From assembly GCF_001751365.1 (NCBI RefSeq), contig NZ_LJGT01000041.1, positions 1,295,045 through 1,359,044 of the forward strand: DNA of 64,000 nt, written 5' to 3'. The notes below the pieces were generated by a model, which did not search any database, was not told the DNA's origin, and was given only the letters and a program-made list of their open reading frames with translations. The position numbers and the translations under genes are program-made. This DNA comes from Streptomyces abyssalis (GTDB lineage Bacteria > Actinomycetota > Actinomycetes > Streptomycetales > Streptomycetaceae). Positions within the stretch are counted from its first letter, which is position 1; the number at the start of each line of letters is the position of its first letter. This document shows positions 29,336 through 38,255 of the stretch, one piece after another.

Positions 29336-32300
29336 ATGGGAGCGGTGCTCGCGGAGCAGGCGCTGGTGCGGATCCGCGATCTGGCGGGACGGCCGCGCGG
29401 CACCGGCTTCGTCGCGGACGCCGGCGGCACCGTGATCACCAGCCATGAGGCGGTGGACGGGCTCACCCGCGTCGTCGTGCACGCTCACGGGGGCCGCGGC
29501 CACCTCGCGGAGTCCGGCGCCATCACGCCGCTCCCCGAATGGGACCTCGCCCTGATCCGTACGGAAGGCCTCGGCCTGGCGCCCCTTCTCGTCGGGGCGG
29601 AACGTGCGGCGGCCGGGAGTACGCCGGTGCGGCTCTTCACATGGGGCGACGAGGGCGGTGCCGCCGACGGGAGCGGTCCCGGCGGCTCGGACGGTGAGTG
29701 CGGCCCGGGCGGGACGGACAGCGCGGGAGGTACCCGCGCCGGTGCCGCGCGGCAGCCGGGCGGCGCCTGGACCGAGGCGGTACTGTCCGGCGGCCCGGCA
29801 ACCGTCACCTACACCTCGACCGACCGCTTCCAGGAGCTGGAAGGGGCGCTCGAACTGACGATGCCCGAGTCCGCGGCCTCCCGGCTCCGGCTGAACCGCC
29901 GGGCATCGGGCTCTCCCGTGCTCGACGCCGGGACCGGCGCGGTGCTGGCCGTACTGGGCACCGCGCTGCACGCGCCCGGCGCGGGCAGCTGTTCGGCGTT
30001 CGCCGTGCCGCTGCGTACGGCCGGACTGTGGGACGCGGAAGGGCAGTTGGGGGCGTTGCTGGCCCGTAACGGTGCCACCGTCCCCGGCTTCGGCGCGGAC
30101 CTCAATCTGGCGGGCGCACTGCGGCTGACGGCGGCGACGGTACGTCCCGCGGTGAGACGGGCCGCGGAAATCGCCACGAGGCACGTGGAGCGCCCCGAAG
30201 TCACCGGTGCGCTGCGCGAGTTCAGCGGAAGCGGTGCGTCGGTGGCGGCGCTCGTGGGGCGTGCGGGCACGGGCCGTACGACTCAGCTGGCCGCGCTCGC
30301 GGCCCGGCGCGCGAGCGACACGGCGCCCGCACCCACGGTGTGGCTGCGGGGCGCGCAGCTGCGCGAGGGCGACGGGAGCGTACGTGAGGCGGTGGGACGG
30401 GCGATGGAACCCGGCCCGCGGCAGCAGGGGTCCGCCGCGGCAGACGCGGCGGCTTCCCGTGCGGACGTGGTTGCCCGGCTGGCGCGGGAGGCGCGGCGTC
30501 CCCTGCTGGTGCTGCTGGACGCGCCCGAGGAGATGCCCGCGCGGCTTGCGCGCCAACTGCGCCGCTGGACCGCCGGTACGGCGGGGTGGCTCCGTGCCGC
30601 CGGTGCCCGGATGGTGATCGCGTGCGGGCCCGAACAGTGGGAGGAACTGGGGGAGTTGTTCCCCGCGGAGCTGCTGTTCCAAGCGACCGGCGAGGCAGAC
30701 GGCAGCAGGTCGGCGGGTGAGGCAGCAGCACGCGGACGGTCGTCGCGAGGACGGCCTCCGTGCGTACGGATCGCCGGCCTGAACGCACCGGAGGCCCTGC
30801 GCGCACGCGAGCTGTACGGCCTCGGCGCGCATGACCTGGCACCGGCGGACGCCGGGCATCCACTGGTGATGCGCATGCTGTCGGAGATCCGGGCGGCACA
30901 GGACGACGGCCGGGCGGCGCTGCACGACAGCGCGACGCCGGAGAACGACCACGCGGGGCCGGACGGTGCGGGGCAGGGCCGAGCGGGTACCGACGACGGC
31001 GACGGAAGCGCTTCCGCACCCCCGAGCCGGGACTGCGTCTTCTCCGCGTATCTTGGCCTCGTCGCCCTGCGCATCGCACAAAGGCTCTGCGGCCCTGCGG
31101 CTTCCGCCGGCGCGGTGCGGCGCGCCACCGCCCGCGCGTCGGGAGCCCTTCATCAGGCTGCGCGGCGCTGTCTCGGGCCCGCCCAAGGCGCCCTGAGCCG
31201 GGCGGACTTCGAGGAGGTCTTCCCACCTGGCGGCGGCTGGGCCGAGGCGGTCCTCGCGGACGGGGTTCTGGAGGTCGCGGGGGAGCAGCAACTCCGTTTC
31301 GCGGACGAGGAGTTCGGCGACTGGCTGCAGGGCAGGCACCTGGACGTCGACGCGGCGCTGGAGACCCTCGTGCCGGGGCGCTGTCACGACGACGGTGCGG
31401 CCGCCGGGCCTGCCGGGCGCGCCGCTGGGGGCACCCCAAGGCCGGAGGCCCCGGGGGAGGCAGGGCCCGCAGCCGCGGAGGGCCGGGTGCCGAGGCACAG
31501 AATCGGGCCCGTCGTTCACGCGCTCGTGCTGAGCGCCCGGCTCGAAGGCCCGTACGCGCTGGAGAGACGGCTGCGACCGCTGGCCGAAGCAGTCACCTCG
31601 GACAGGGACCTCACGCACAGGGACCCCACGGGCCCGGACCTCACGGACAGGGACCCCGCCTCGGACCGGGACGTGACCGAGGACAGCGACCTCACTTCGG
31701 GCAGGGACCGCATGCCGGCTGCCGCCGTCCCGCCGGGCGCGGACGGCGAGGCCGCCTGGTGGGCCGGCCGGCTGCTGCGGGAGACGCTGCTGCGCGTCCC
31801 CGACGCCCGCCCGTACTACGGGCTGCTGCGCGGCCTGGCAGAGCACATCGCCGCCGAAGGTCGGGAGCGCACCGGCGGGTTCGGGCCGTCGTTCTGGCGG
31901 CGGCTCGCCCTGCCGACCGCGCAGCGGACCGGACTGCTGCGCCTGCTGCTGCCCGCCGACGCGGCGTGCGCGGTCACGGCCGGCCGGGCGGAGGAGCGCT
32001 ACCTCGACGTCGTACGGGAGCTCCTGGCCGCGGAGCCGCAGACCGTACAGCCGCTGCTGTGCGGCTGGTTCACCGACCGCCGGCCCCTGGCCCGGCCGGA
32101 GGAACCCGCCGGTGACGCGGGCCCGGAGGCGGCCCGCGACCGCGAAGTACCGCGGCCCACGGTCGCATCGGCCGCGCAGGCACTGCTCTACACGCACCGC
32201 AGGCAGGCCGTGGACATGACCCTCGATCTGCTGACCGACGCGTGCCATCCGCGTGCGGACGAACTCCTCGGCGAGCTGGCTGAGGAGGAGCCCTCCGCGT

Positions 32301-33121
32301 TGTGCCGCGCCGTCGAGCGCTGGGCGCACGACGAGCGGACGCTGCGGCAGATCGCCGCGGCCGAGTACGGACCGCGGATGGCGCGGCGCGTGCGTACGGC
32401 CGCCGGCCGCCGGCGTCTGGAACGGGCCGCGCGTGCTCTGCTCCGCCTGCCCGGCGGTTCCTCGGTGCACGGCCCGGCCGCCGTGACGATGCTGCTGCGG
32501 CTCCAGCAGCTCGCCCGGCCTCGGCCCCAGCAGCCTCAGCCGTCCGAGCTCCGGCCGGCCCAGCCGCATCCCCTCCAGCAGCATCCGTCCACCGCGGAGG
32601 AGGAGGCCGAGCGGCAGGGCCTTGTCGACACCGCTCTCGGCCTCCTCTCGGCGACGGGCTCCACCGAGCTGTCCGACGTGCTCGTGGACGAGCTGACCTG
32701 CCGGCCGGCACTCGCACTCGCCGCCTTCCGCGCGCGGCTGTGTGAACAGCCCGGCGGAGGCGCCCCTCACCTGGCCGAGGTGCTCGCTGCCGTGCGGCGG
32801 CCGGATCTCGCCGTGCCGACCGCGGAAGTGGTACGTGAGCTGGCCGAGAGACATCCGGAGACCGCCGGTGACGCGCTGGCCGCGTTCGTGCGGCGCAGGC
32901 TCACGGACCGCCCGGAGGGCTGCGACGGGCTTCAGCTGCTGACCGATGCGCTGGTGTGCACTCCGTACGCGCCGCTGAGGGCCGGCCTCGCCCGCGCGCT
33001 CGGCGCGGCCGGCGGACCAGCACCCCGGAAGCTGCTGGACGTGCTGCTCGTCGGGGAGCAGGACGCGGCCGTGCTGGAGGCCGCACCTGCCCACGCGCGG
33101 GTCCCGTGCGGTCGTCACTGA
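29336..33121 (+). CDS. trypsin-like protease domain / P-loop NTPase-like fusion protein
   Basis: Large protein of 1261 aa. Residues about 1-210 form a trypsin-like domain with a full candidate triad: His37 in VITSHEAV, Asp70 in PEWDLALIR and Ser191 in RASGSPVLD. Residues 308-315 read GRAGTGRT, a Walker A-like loop with Arg in place of the usual Lys, followed by a Walker B-like RPLLVLLDAPEE near residue 388. The rest (about 550-1261) is Leu/Ala-rich helical and looks like HEAT-type repeats, interrupted by an Asp/Thr-rich low-complexity stretch near 760-790. This is the layout of STAND-type signalling or conflict proteins with a protease effector. No signal peptide. Start at ATG 29336 or the GTG just before. 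A 36-bp dispersed repeat lies in frame at 31426. Function unknown. Confidence 0.75.
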   Translation: MGAVLAEQALVRIRDLAGRPRGTGFVADAGGTVITSHEAVDGLTRVVVHAHGGRGHLAESGAITPLPEWDLALIRTEGLGLAPLLVGAERAAAGSTPVRLFTWGDEGGAADGSGPGGSDGECGPGGTDSAGGTRAGAARQPGGAWTEAVLSGGPATVTYTSTDRFQELEGALELTMPESAASRLRLNRRASGSPVLDAGTGAVLAVLGTALHAPGAGSCSAFAVPLRTAGLWDAEGQLGALLARNGATVPGFGADLNLAGALRLTAATVRPAVRRAAEIATRHVERPEVTGALREFSGSGASVAALVGRAGTGRTTQLAALAARRASDTAPAPTVWLRGAQLREGDGSVREAVGRAMEPGPRQQGSAAADAAASRADVVARLAREARRPLLVLLDAPEEMPARLARQLRRWTAGTAGWLRAAGARMVIACGPEQWEELGELFPAELLFQATGEADGSRSAGEAAARGRSSRGRPPCVRIAGLNAPEALRARELYGLGAHDLAPADAGHPLVMRMLSEIRAAQDDGRAALHDSATPENDHAGPDGAGQGRAGTDDGDGSASAPPSRDCVFSAYLGLVALRIAQRLCGPAASAGAVRRATARASGALHQAARRCLGPAQGALSRADFEEVFPPGGGWAEAVLADGVLEVAGEQQLRFADEEFGDWLQGRHLDVDAALETLVPGRCHDDGAAAGPAGRAAGGTPRPEAPGEAGPAAAEGRVPRHRIGPVVHALVLSARLEGPYALERRLRPLAEAVTSDRDLTHRDPTGPDLTDRDPASDRDVTEDSDLTSGRDRMPAAAVPPGADGEAAWWAGRLLRETLLRVPDARPYYGLLRGLAEHIAAEGRERTGGFGPSFWRRLALPTAQRTGLLRLLLPADAACAVTAGRAEERYLDVVRELLAAEPQTVQPLLCGWFTDRRPLARPEEPAGDAGPEAARDREVPRPTVASAAQALLYTHRRQAVDMTLDLLTDACHPRADELLGELAEEEPSALCRAVERWAHDERTLRQIAAAEYGPRMARRVRTAAGRRRLERAARALLRLPGGSSVHGPAAVTMLLRLQQLARPRPQQPQPSELRPAQPHPLQQHPSTAEEEAERQGLVDTALGLLSATGSTELSDVLVDELTCRPALALAAFRARLCEQPGGGAPHLAEVLAAVRRPDLAVPTAEVVRELAERHPETAGDALAAFVRRRLTDRPEGCDGLQLLTDALVCTPYAPLRAGLARALGAAGGPAPRKLLDVLLVGEQDAAVLEAAPAHARVPCGRH
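31426..31461 (+). repeat. 36-bp dispersed imperfect palindrome, copy C
   Basis: Begins TGGGGGCACCCC and ends CGGGGGAGGC. It matches copy B at 32 of 36 positions. It lies in frame in the protease/P-loop gene and encodes a Gly/Pro-rich segment. Confidence 0.85.
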
Positions 33122-33176
33122 GCAGCATGGCACCCTTGGACCGGCGGAACCATCGGCATCGGCGAGGAGCAGGGAC

Positions 33177-34145
33177 GTGCAGCGCTGGCGTGGCTTGGAG
33201 GACATCCCTGAGGGCTGGGGGCGCAGCGTCGTCACCATCGGCTCGTACGACGGGGTGCACCGCGGGCACCAGCTGATCATCAACAGGACGGTCGAGCGTG
33301 CCCGTCAACTGGGCGTGCCCGCGGTCGTGGTCACGTTCGATCCCCATCCGAGCGAGGTCGTACGCCCCGGGAGCCACCCCCCGCTGCTCGCGCCGCACCC
33401 CCGGCGCGCCGACATCATGGCGGAGTTCGGCGTGGACGCGGTGCTGGTGCTGCCCTTCACCGCTGAGTTCTCCCAGCTCACACCGGCCGACTTCGTCGCG
33501 AAGGTACTGGTCGACAAGCTGCACGCGGCCGCCGTGGTGGAAGGGCCGAACTTCCGCTTCGGGCACAAGGCCGCAGGTGACGTCGCCTTCCTCACTGAAC
33601 TGGGCCGGACCTACGACTACGAAGTCGTCGTCGTCGACCTGTACGAAAGGGGCGCGGCCGGCGGCGGAGAGCCGTTCTCCTCGACACTGGTGCGGCGTCT
33701 GGTCGCCGAGGGCGACGTCGAGGGCGCGGCCGAAGTGCTCGGCCGGCCGCACCGAGTGGAGGGCGTGGTCGTGCGCGGCGCGCAGCGCGGCCGCCAACTG
33801 GGCTATCCGACAGCCAACGTCGAGACCGTCGCGCACACGGCGGTGCCTGCCGACGGGGTGTTCGCGGGCTGGCTGAACGCCGACGGCGAGCGCATGCCCG
33901 CGGCGATCTCCGTCGGCACGAACCCGCAGTTCGACGGGACGGAGCGGACCGTCGAGGCCTACGCGATCGACCGTGTGGACCTGGACCTGTACGGCAAGCA
34001 CGTCTCGGTCGACTTCCTGCAGTACATCCGCGGACAGGAGAAGTTCGACACCTTGGACGCCCTCATGGAGCGGATGGCCGAGGACGTCGGCCGCTGCCGG
34101 ACCCTGGTGGCAGGGGCCGAGGCGGAGGAAGCCCGTACGGCGTGA
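33177..34145 (+). CDS. ribF: bifunctional riboflavin kinase / FAD synthetase
   Basis: Makes FMN and FAD from riboflavin, 322 aa. The N-terminal FAD synthetase domain has TIGSYDGVHRGHQLII (nucleotidyltransferase signature), VVTFDPHPSEVV and VVEGPNFRFGHKAAGD. The C-terminal riboflavin kinase domain has RGRQLGYPTANVE and GVFAGWLN. GTG at 33177 gives the standard start. It is the last conserved core gene before the ESX locus and is separated from it by a strong terminator. Confidence 0.97.
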   Translation: MQRWRGLEDIPEGWGRSVVTIGSYDGVHRGHQLIINRTVERARQLGVPAVVVTFDPHPSEVVRPGSHPPLLAPHPRRADIMAEFGVDAVLVLPFTAEFSQLTPADFVAKVLVDKLHAAAVVEGPNFRFGHKAAGDVAFLTELGRTYDYEVVVVDLYERGAAGGGEPFSSTLVRRLVAEGDVEGAAEVLGRPHRVEGVVVRGAQRGRQLGYPTANVETVAHTAVPADGVFAGWLNADGERMPAAISVGTNPQFDGTERTVEAYAIDRVDLDLYGKHVSVDFLQYIRGQEKFDTLDALMERMAEDVGRCRTLVAGAEAEEARTA

Positions 34146-34154
34146 CGTGACGAA

Positions 34155-34199
34155 AGCGGAGGGGCCGGCCCGGGATCAACCCGGGCCGGCCCCTCCGCT
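34155..34199. terminator. bidirectional terminator between ribF and the EspI-like gene
   Basis: A perfect 20-bp inverted repeat with a 5-nt loop (ATCAA) lies 10 nt after the ribF stop and 38 nt after the stop of the convergent EspI-like gene. Confidence 0.9.
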
Positions 34200-34236
34200 G
34201 TCTGCCCTTCCGGCCGTCCGCCGCCGTGTCCGTCCG

Positions 34237-37200
34237 TCACCGCTGAGGCGGCACCTGCCCCGGAGGCTGCTGCGGCCAGCCGCCGCCCTGCTGCGGATAC
34301 GGCTGCTGTCCCGGCTGGGGCTGCTGCTGCGGGAACGGCTGCTGACCGTACGGCTGTTGCTGCGGCTGACCCGGCTGCTGGCCGGGCAGCGGCGGCGCCA
34401 TCTGGGCCGGCGGGTTGGTGCCGTTCCCCGACCACAGGCCCTGCTCCTGCTGCTGACGCGCGAAGTCCTCGGCGATGAGGGCCGAGAGGTTGAAGTACGC
34501 CTCACGGGTCTTGGGGCGCATCATGTCCAGGTCCAACTCGGCGCCCGCGGAGAGGTGTTCGTCGAAGGGAATGGTCACCACGCCGCGGCAGCGCGTCTGG
34601 AAGTGGGCCACGATGTCCTCGACCTTGATCATCTTCCCGGTCTCGCGGACACCGGAGATCACCGTGATGCCCCGCTGCACCAGGTCTCCGTAACCGTGTG
34701 CCGAGAGCCAGTCCAGCGTGGTGCTTGCGCTGCTGGCGCCGTCGACGGACGGGGTGGAGATGATGACCAACTGGTCGGCGAGGTCGAGCACTCCGCGCAT
34801 CGCGGAGTAGAGGAGACCTGTCCCCGAGTCGGTGAGGATGATCGGGTACTGCTTTCCGAGGATGTCGATGACGCGGCGGTAGTCGTCGTCGTTGAAGGTC
34901 GTCGAGACGGCCGGGTCCACGTCGTTCGCGAGGATCTCCAAGCCGGAGGCGGCCTGCGAGGTGAAGCGACGGATGTCCATGTAGCTGTTGTTGAGGTACG
35001 GGATCGCCGTCACCAGGTCGCGGATGGTCGCGCCCGTCTCGCGCCGCACGCGGCGGCCGAGCGTGCCCGCGTCCGGGTTCGCGTCGATCGCGATGACCTT
35101 GTCCTGGCGCTCGGTCGCCAGGGTCGAGCCGAGCGCGGTCGTGGTCGTCGTCTTGCCCACGCCGCCCTTGAGGCTGATGACCGCGATGCGGTAGCAGGAG
35201 AGCACCGGCGTACGGATCAGACCGAGCTTGCGCTCACGCTCGGCCTCCTCCTTCTTGCCACCGAGGCGGAACTTGCCGCCGAGCGCGGGATTCTGGGAGC
35301 GCGGCTTCTTCCGGTTGTTGACCAGCCGGTCCGACGAGAGCTCGACCGCGGCCGTGTACCCGAGAGGATTGCCGCCCTGACCCTGGCGCCGGGCGTCCTC
35401 CGCCGGTGACTGGCCCGGCGCCATGGCTCCCGGGTCGCCGCCGGGGGGCGGGGGGCCCTGCGGAGCGGGCCCGGCGGGGCCGGGCTGCTGCTGGGGGCCG
35501 GGCTGGTAGGGCGGTTGCTGCTGGGGCTGCTGTTGGGGCTGGGCCTGCGGAGGCTGGCCGGGTTGGCCGGGTTGGGGGTAGCCGTAGCCCTGTGGTGGTT
35601 GTTGCTGGCCGGGGTGCGGCTGCTGCTGTGCGGGTTGTGGGTAGCCGTAACCGGGCTGTGCCGTCTGGGGGTCGGTTGCGGGCGGCTGCTGTTGGGGCTG
35701 GGCCTGCGGAGGCTGGCCGGGTTGGCCGGGTTGGGGGTAGCCGTAGCCCTGTGGTGGTTGTTGCTGGCCGGGGTGCGGCTGTTGCTGTGCGGGTTGTGGG
35801 TAGCCGTAACCGGGCTGTGCCGTCTGGGGGTCGGTTGCGGGCGGCTGCTGTTGGGGCTGGGCCTGCGGAGGCTGGCCGGGTTGGCCGGGTTGGGGGTAGC
35901 CGTAGCCCTGTGGTGGTTGTTGCTGGCCGGGGTGCGGCTGTTGCTGTGCGGGTTGTGGGTAGCCGTAACCGGGCTGTGCCGTCTGGGGGTCGGTTGCGGG
36001 CGGCTGCTGTTGGGGCTGGGCCTGCGGAGGCTGGCCGGGTTGGCCGGGTTGGGGGTAGCCGTAGCCCTGTGGTGGTTGTTGCTGGCCGGGGTGCGGCTGT
36101 TGCTGTGCGGGTTGTGGGTAGCCGTAACCGGGCTGTGCCGTCTGGGGGTCGGTTGCGGGCGGCTGCTGTTGGGGCTGGGCCTGCGGAGGCTGGCCGGGTT
36201 GGCCGGGTTGGGGGTAGCCGTAGCCCTGTGGTGGTTGTTGCTGGCCGGGGTGCGGCTGCTGTTGTGCGGGTTGTGGGTAGCCGTAACCGGGCTGTGCCGT
36301 CTGGGGGTCGGGCGCGGGCGGCTGCTGTTGGGGCTGGGCCTGCGGCAGCTGCGCCTGCTGGGGCTGCGGCTGTCCCTGCTGGGGGTAGCCGTATCCAGGC
36401 TGAGCGGCCTGCTGATCGGGCGCGGCGGGGTGCGGCTGCTGTTGTGCGGGTTGTGGGTAGCCGTAACCGGGCTGTGCCGTCTGGGGATCGGTTGCGGGCG
36501 GCTGCTGTTGCGGCTGCGCCTGCTGGGGCTGAGGCTGCGGCTGGCCCGGCTGCGGGTACCCGTACCCGCCGTACGACTGCTGCGCCGCCGGCTGCTGCGG
36601 GTAGCCGTAGCCCCCTTGCTGCGGGAACTGCGCGGGCGTGCCGGCCGGGGGCGTACCAGGAGCGGCGGCGCCCGAGGGCGGGTTCCCCGCGACGGGAGCC
36701 GAACCGCTCCCCGAAGTAGCGGGCTGGAAGTCCGGGGGCAGGGGCGGCAGTTCGGTGGGCTGCGCGCTCTCGTCGCCGCTGCCGCCGCCCGGCGTCGTCC
36801 AGGGGGCACCCTGCTGGGGGAGCGGCGTCGGTGCGGTCTCGGGCGCAGGCGTCGCGGTGGGCTCGGGCGCCGCGCTCTCCTCCGCCCCCGGGAAGGTGCC
36901 GGTGCTGCTCGTGCCGTCGTCCTGGGACGCCGGTTCGTCCGCCTCGTTCGCGGAGTCGTCCGCCTCGTTGGTCCCGGCGGATGCGGCGTCTTCCGCCTGT
37001 TCGTCGGCAGAAGGGCGAGGCTCGTCGGGCCCGTTCCCGTCACCGCCGGTGTCCGGACCGGCGGTCACGTCCTGGGCCGCCACGTCCGTCGACGAGGACT
37101 GCGGGTCGTACGAACGGGGGTCGATCGAGGACGTGTCGTCCCGTCCGGGCAGCGGGGTCGCCGAGCCTTCGGACTCCCCGGCACCCGTCGAAGCAGAGTC

Positions 37201-37902
37201 CTCGGCAGAAGGCTGCGGAACCGCGGGGAAAGAGGGGAACGACGGAGGGGAGGCGGCAGGTGCCTCCGACGCCGTCGCGTCCGTCGCATCCGTGGCATTC
37301 GTGCCGTCCGCGCCGCCGTGCGATGTGCCGGACTGGACTCCGCCGCCCCCTGTGGACGGCTGCCCGAACTCACCCCGGCCGTCCCCGTGTTCACCGGTGT
37401 CGCCGGGGCGTGTCCCCTGCTCCTGCTGATCCGGTCGTGGGGGCGGCTGCGGCAGCGGCGCCATCACATAGGTCGCGTCCGCGCGGACGGGCGGCACGGA
37501 CCCGGAGTCCTGCGACCCCGGCCCGGCGTACGAAGAGCTGCCGGGATCGTGATCGCCCGCGGCCGGCGCCTGCGGGAACTGCGGAGGCTGCGGTGCCGCG
37601 GGCGGGGCCTGGGGCGGTTCCGGAGTCACGGGGCCGGGCCCGGCCTGTTGTCCGGGCGCACCCGGCAGCGTCTGGGGCGGAGTGAAGGGAGGCGGGGTCG
37701 TCGGACCGCTCGGATTGTCCCCCACACCAGGGGTGTTCGGGGCTGCGGCACTGTCCGCGTCCTGCGTGTACCAGGCAGGAGGCGTGTAGTCGATGGTGAA
37801 CTGGCCCGTCGACTCGTTGTCGTTCTCGGGAGCTGAATCATCGAACCGATCGGTATCGGGCCCCGTCCTGCCCCAGCGGATCTCGTCCCGATCGCTGCTC
37901 AC
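34237..37902 (-). CDS. EspI-like MinD/ParA-family ATPase of the ESX locus
   Basis: Protein of 1221 aa. Residues 1-880 are disordered, acidic and Ser/Pro-rich at first, then Pro/Gln/Gly/Tyr-rich, including five nearly identical 53-residue units (about residues 527-792). The C-terminal part is a ParA/MinD ATPase: VISLKGGVGKTTT (deviant Walker A, about residue 910), VIAIDANPDAGTLG and IILTDSGTG. A Pro/Gln tail ends it. This layout matches mycobacterial EspI, an ESX-1 associated ATPase thought to regulate secretion. GTG at 37902 has AGGAGG at good spacing. It is transcribed towards ribF and away from eccE. Its exact role here is inferred from the locus. Confidence 0.85.
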   Translation of the reverse strand: MSSDRDEIRWGRTGPDTDRFDDSAPENDNESTGQFTIDYTPPAWYTQDADSAAAPNTPGVGDNPSGPTTPPPFTPPQTLPGAPGQQAGPGPVTPEPPQAPPAAPQPPQFPQAPAAGDHDPGSSSYAGPGSQDSGSVPPVRADATYVMAPLPQPPPRPDQQEQGTRPGDTGEHGDGRGEFGQPSTGGGGVQSGTSHGGADGTNATDATDATASEAPAASPPSFPSFPAVPQPSAEDSASTGAGESEGSATPLPGRDDTSSIDPRSYDPQSSSTDVAAQDVTAGPDTGGDGNGPDEPRPSADEQAEDAASAGTNEADDSANEADEPASQDDGTSSTGTFPGAEESAAPEPTATPAPETAPTPLPQQGAPWTTPGGGSGDESAQPTELPPLPPDFQPATSGSGSAPVAGNPPSGAAAPGTPPAGTPAQFPQQGGYGYPQQPAAQQSYGGYGYPQPGQPQPQPQQAQPQQQPPATDPQTAQPGYGYPQPAQQQPHPAAPDQQAAQPGYGYPQQGQPQPQQAQLPQAQPQQQPPAPDPQTAQPGYGYPQPAQQQPHPGQQQPPQGYGYPQPGQPGQPPQAQPQQQPPATDPQTAQPGYGYPQPAQQQPHPGQQQPPQGYGYPQPGQPGQPPQAQPQQQPPATDPQTAQPGYGYPQPAQQQPHPGQQQPPQGYGYPQPGQPGQPPQAQPQQQPPATDPQTAQPGYGYPQPAQQQPHPGQQQPPQGYGYPQPGQPGQPPQAQPQQQPPATDPQTAQPGYGYPQPAQQQPHPGQQQPPQGYGYPQPGQPGQPPQAQPQQQPQQQPPYQPGPQQQPGPAGPAPQGPPPPGGDPGAMAPGQSPAEDARRQGQGGNPLGYTAAVELSSDRLVNNRKKPRSQNPALGGKFRLGGKKEEAERERKLGLIRTPVLSCYRIAVISLKGGVGKTTTTTALGSTLATERQDKVIAIDANPDAGTLGRRVRRETGATIRDLVTAIPYLNNSYMDIRRFTSQAASGLEILANDVDPAVSTTFNDDDYRRVIDILGKQYPIILTDSGTGLLYSAMRGVLDLADQLVIISTPSVDGASSASTTLDWLSAHGYGDLVQRGITVISGVRETGKMIKVEDIVAHFQTRCRGVVTIPFDEHLSAGAELDLDMMRPKTREAYFNLSALIAEDFARQQQEQGLWSGNGTNPPAQMAPPLPGQQPGQPQQQPYGQQPFPQQQPQPGQQPYPQQGGGWPQQPPGQVPPQR
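35529..36323. repeat. 159-bp in-frame tandem repeat, five copies
   Basis: Near-identical units begin at 35529, 35688, 35847, 36006 and 36165, an exact 159-bp (53-codon) period. A diverged continuation runs to about 36500. Units contain QPGYGYPQPAQQQPHP and GYGYPQPGQPGQPPQ. The identity at DNA level implies recent expansion. Confidence 0.95.
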
Positions 37903-38222
37903 AATGCCTCCTGCTGTGTGGTCGCACACCCCGTTTGTTGCGCAGTGGCCCAGCCTAATCACGACGGCTCAGGGCACGGCACCGTGGCCCCGCCCGTGCT
38001 CTGCGCACGGGGGCCACTCTGTTCGGCTACGACCCGACTCAACCAGTCGAAGGTCTCGGTCCAGTCTCGGAGCGCTCCGTCCGGCGGTCAACTTTCCGCC
38101 GTTTCACGTTTGCTGTCCGTCCTGTACCAGTGCCGCTGCCAACGTCCCCTCGCCCCTTCGGGGGCGGAGCGGATGACGAGTGTCAGGGGAGTGCGCCCGG
38201 CCCCGGCCGGGGCCGGGCCGGA

Positions 38223-38244
38223 CTGAGGCCGGGCCCGGCCTCAG
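38223..38244 (-). terminator. terminator downstream of the eccE operon
   Basis: A perfect 22-bp palindrome (CTGAGGCCGGG and complement) 12 nt beyond the stop of the gene at 38256. The rest of the 353-bp gap (37903-38255) also has a CGCCCC-TTCG-GGGGCG hairpin at 38151-38166 and must hold the EspI-like gene promoter; no gene was seen in it. Confidence 0.7.
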
Positions 38245-38255
38245 CCGAGACGGCC

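Noticed and set aside
35529..36323. Possible CRISPR array because of regular repeats
   Set aside because: The units are 159 bp, directly adjacent, in frame and coding. There are no spacers and no cas genes.
35515..37836. 773-residue plus-strand frame of repeated hydrophobic-looking units
   Set aside because: It is the antisense of the 159-bp Pro/Gln repeat array in the EspI-like gene. The apparent repeats are copied from the real gene.
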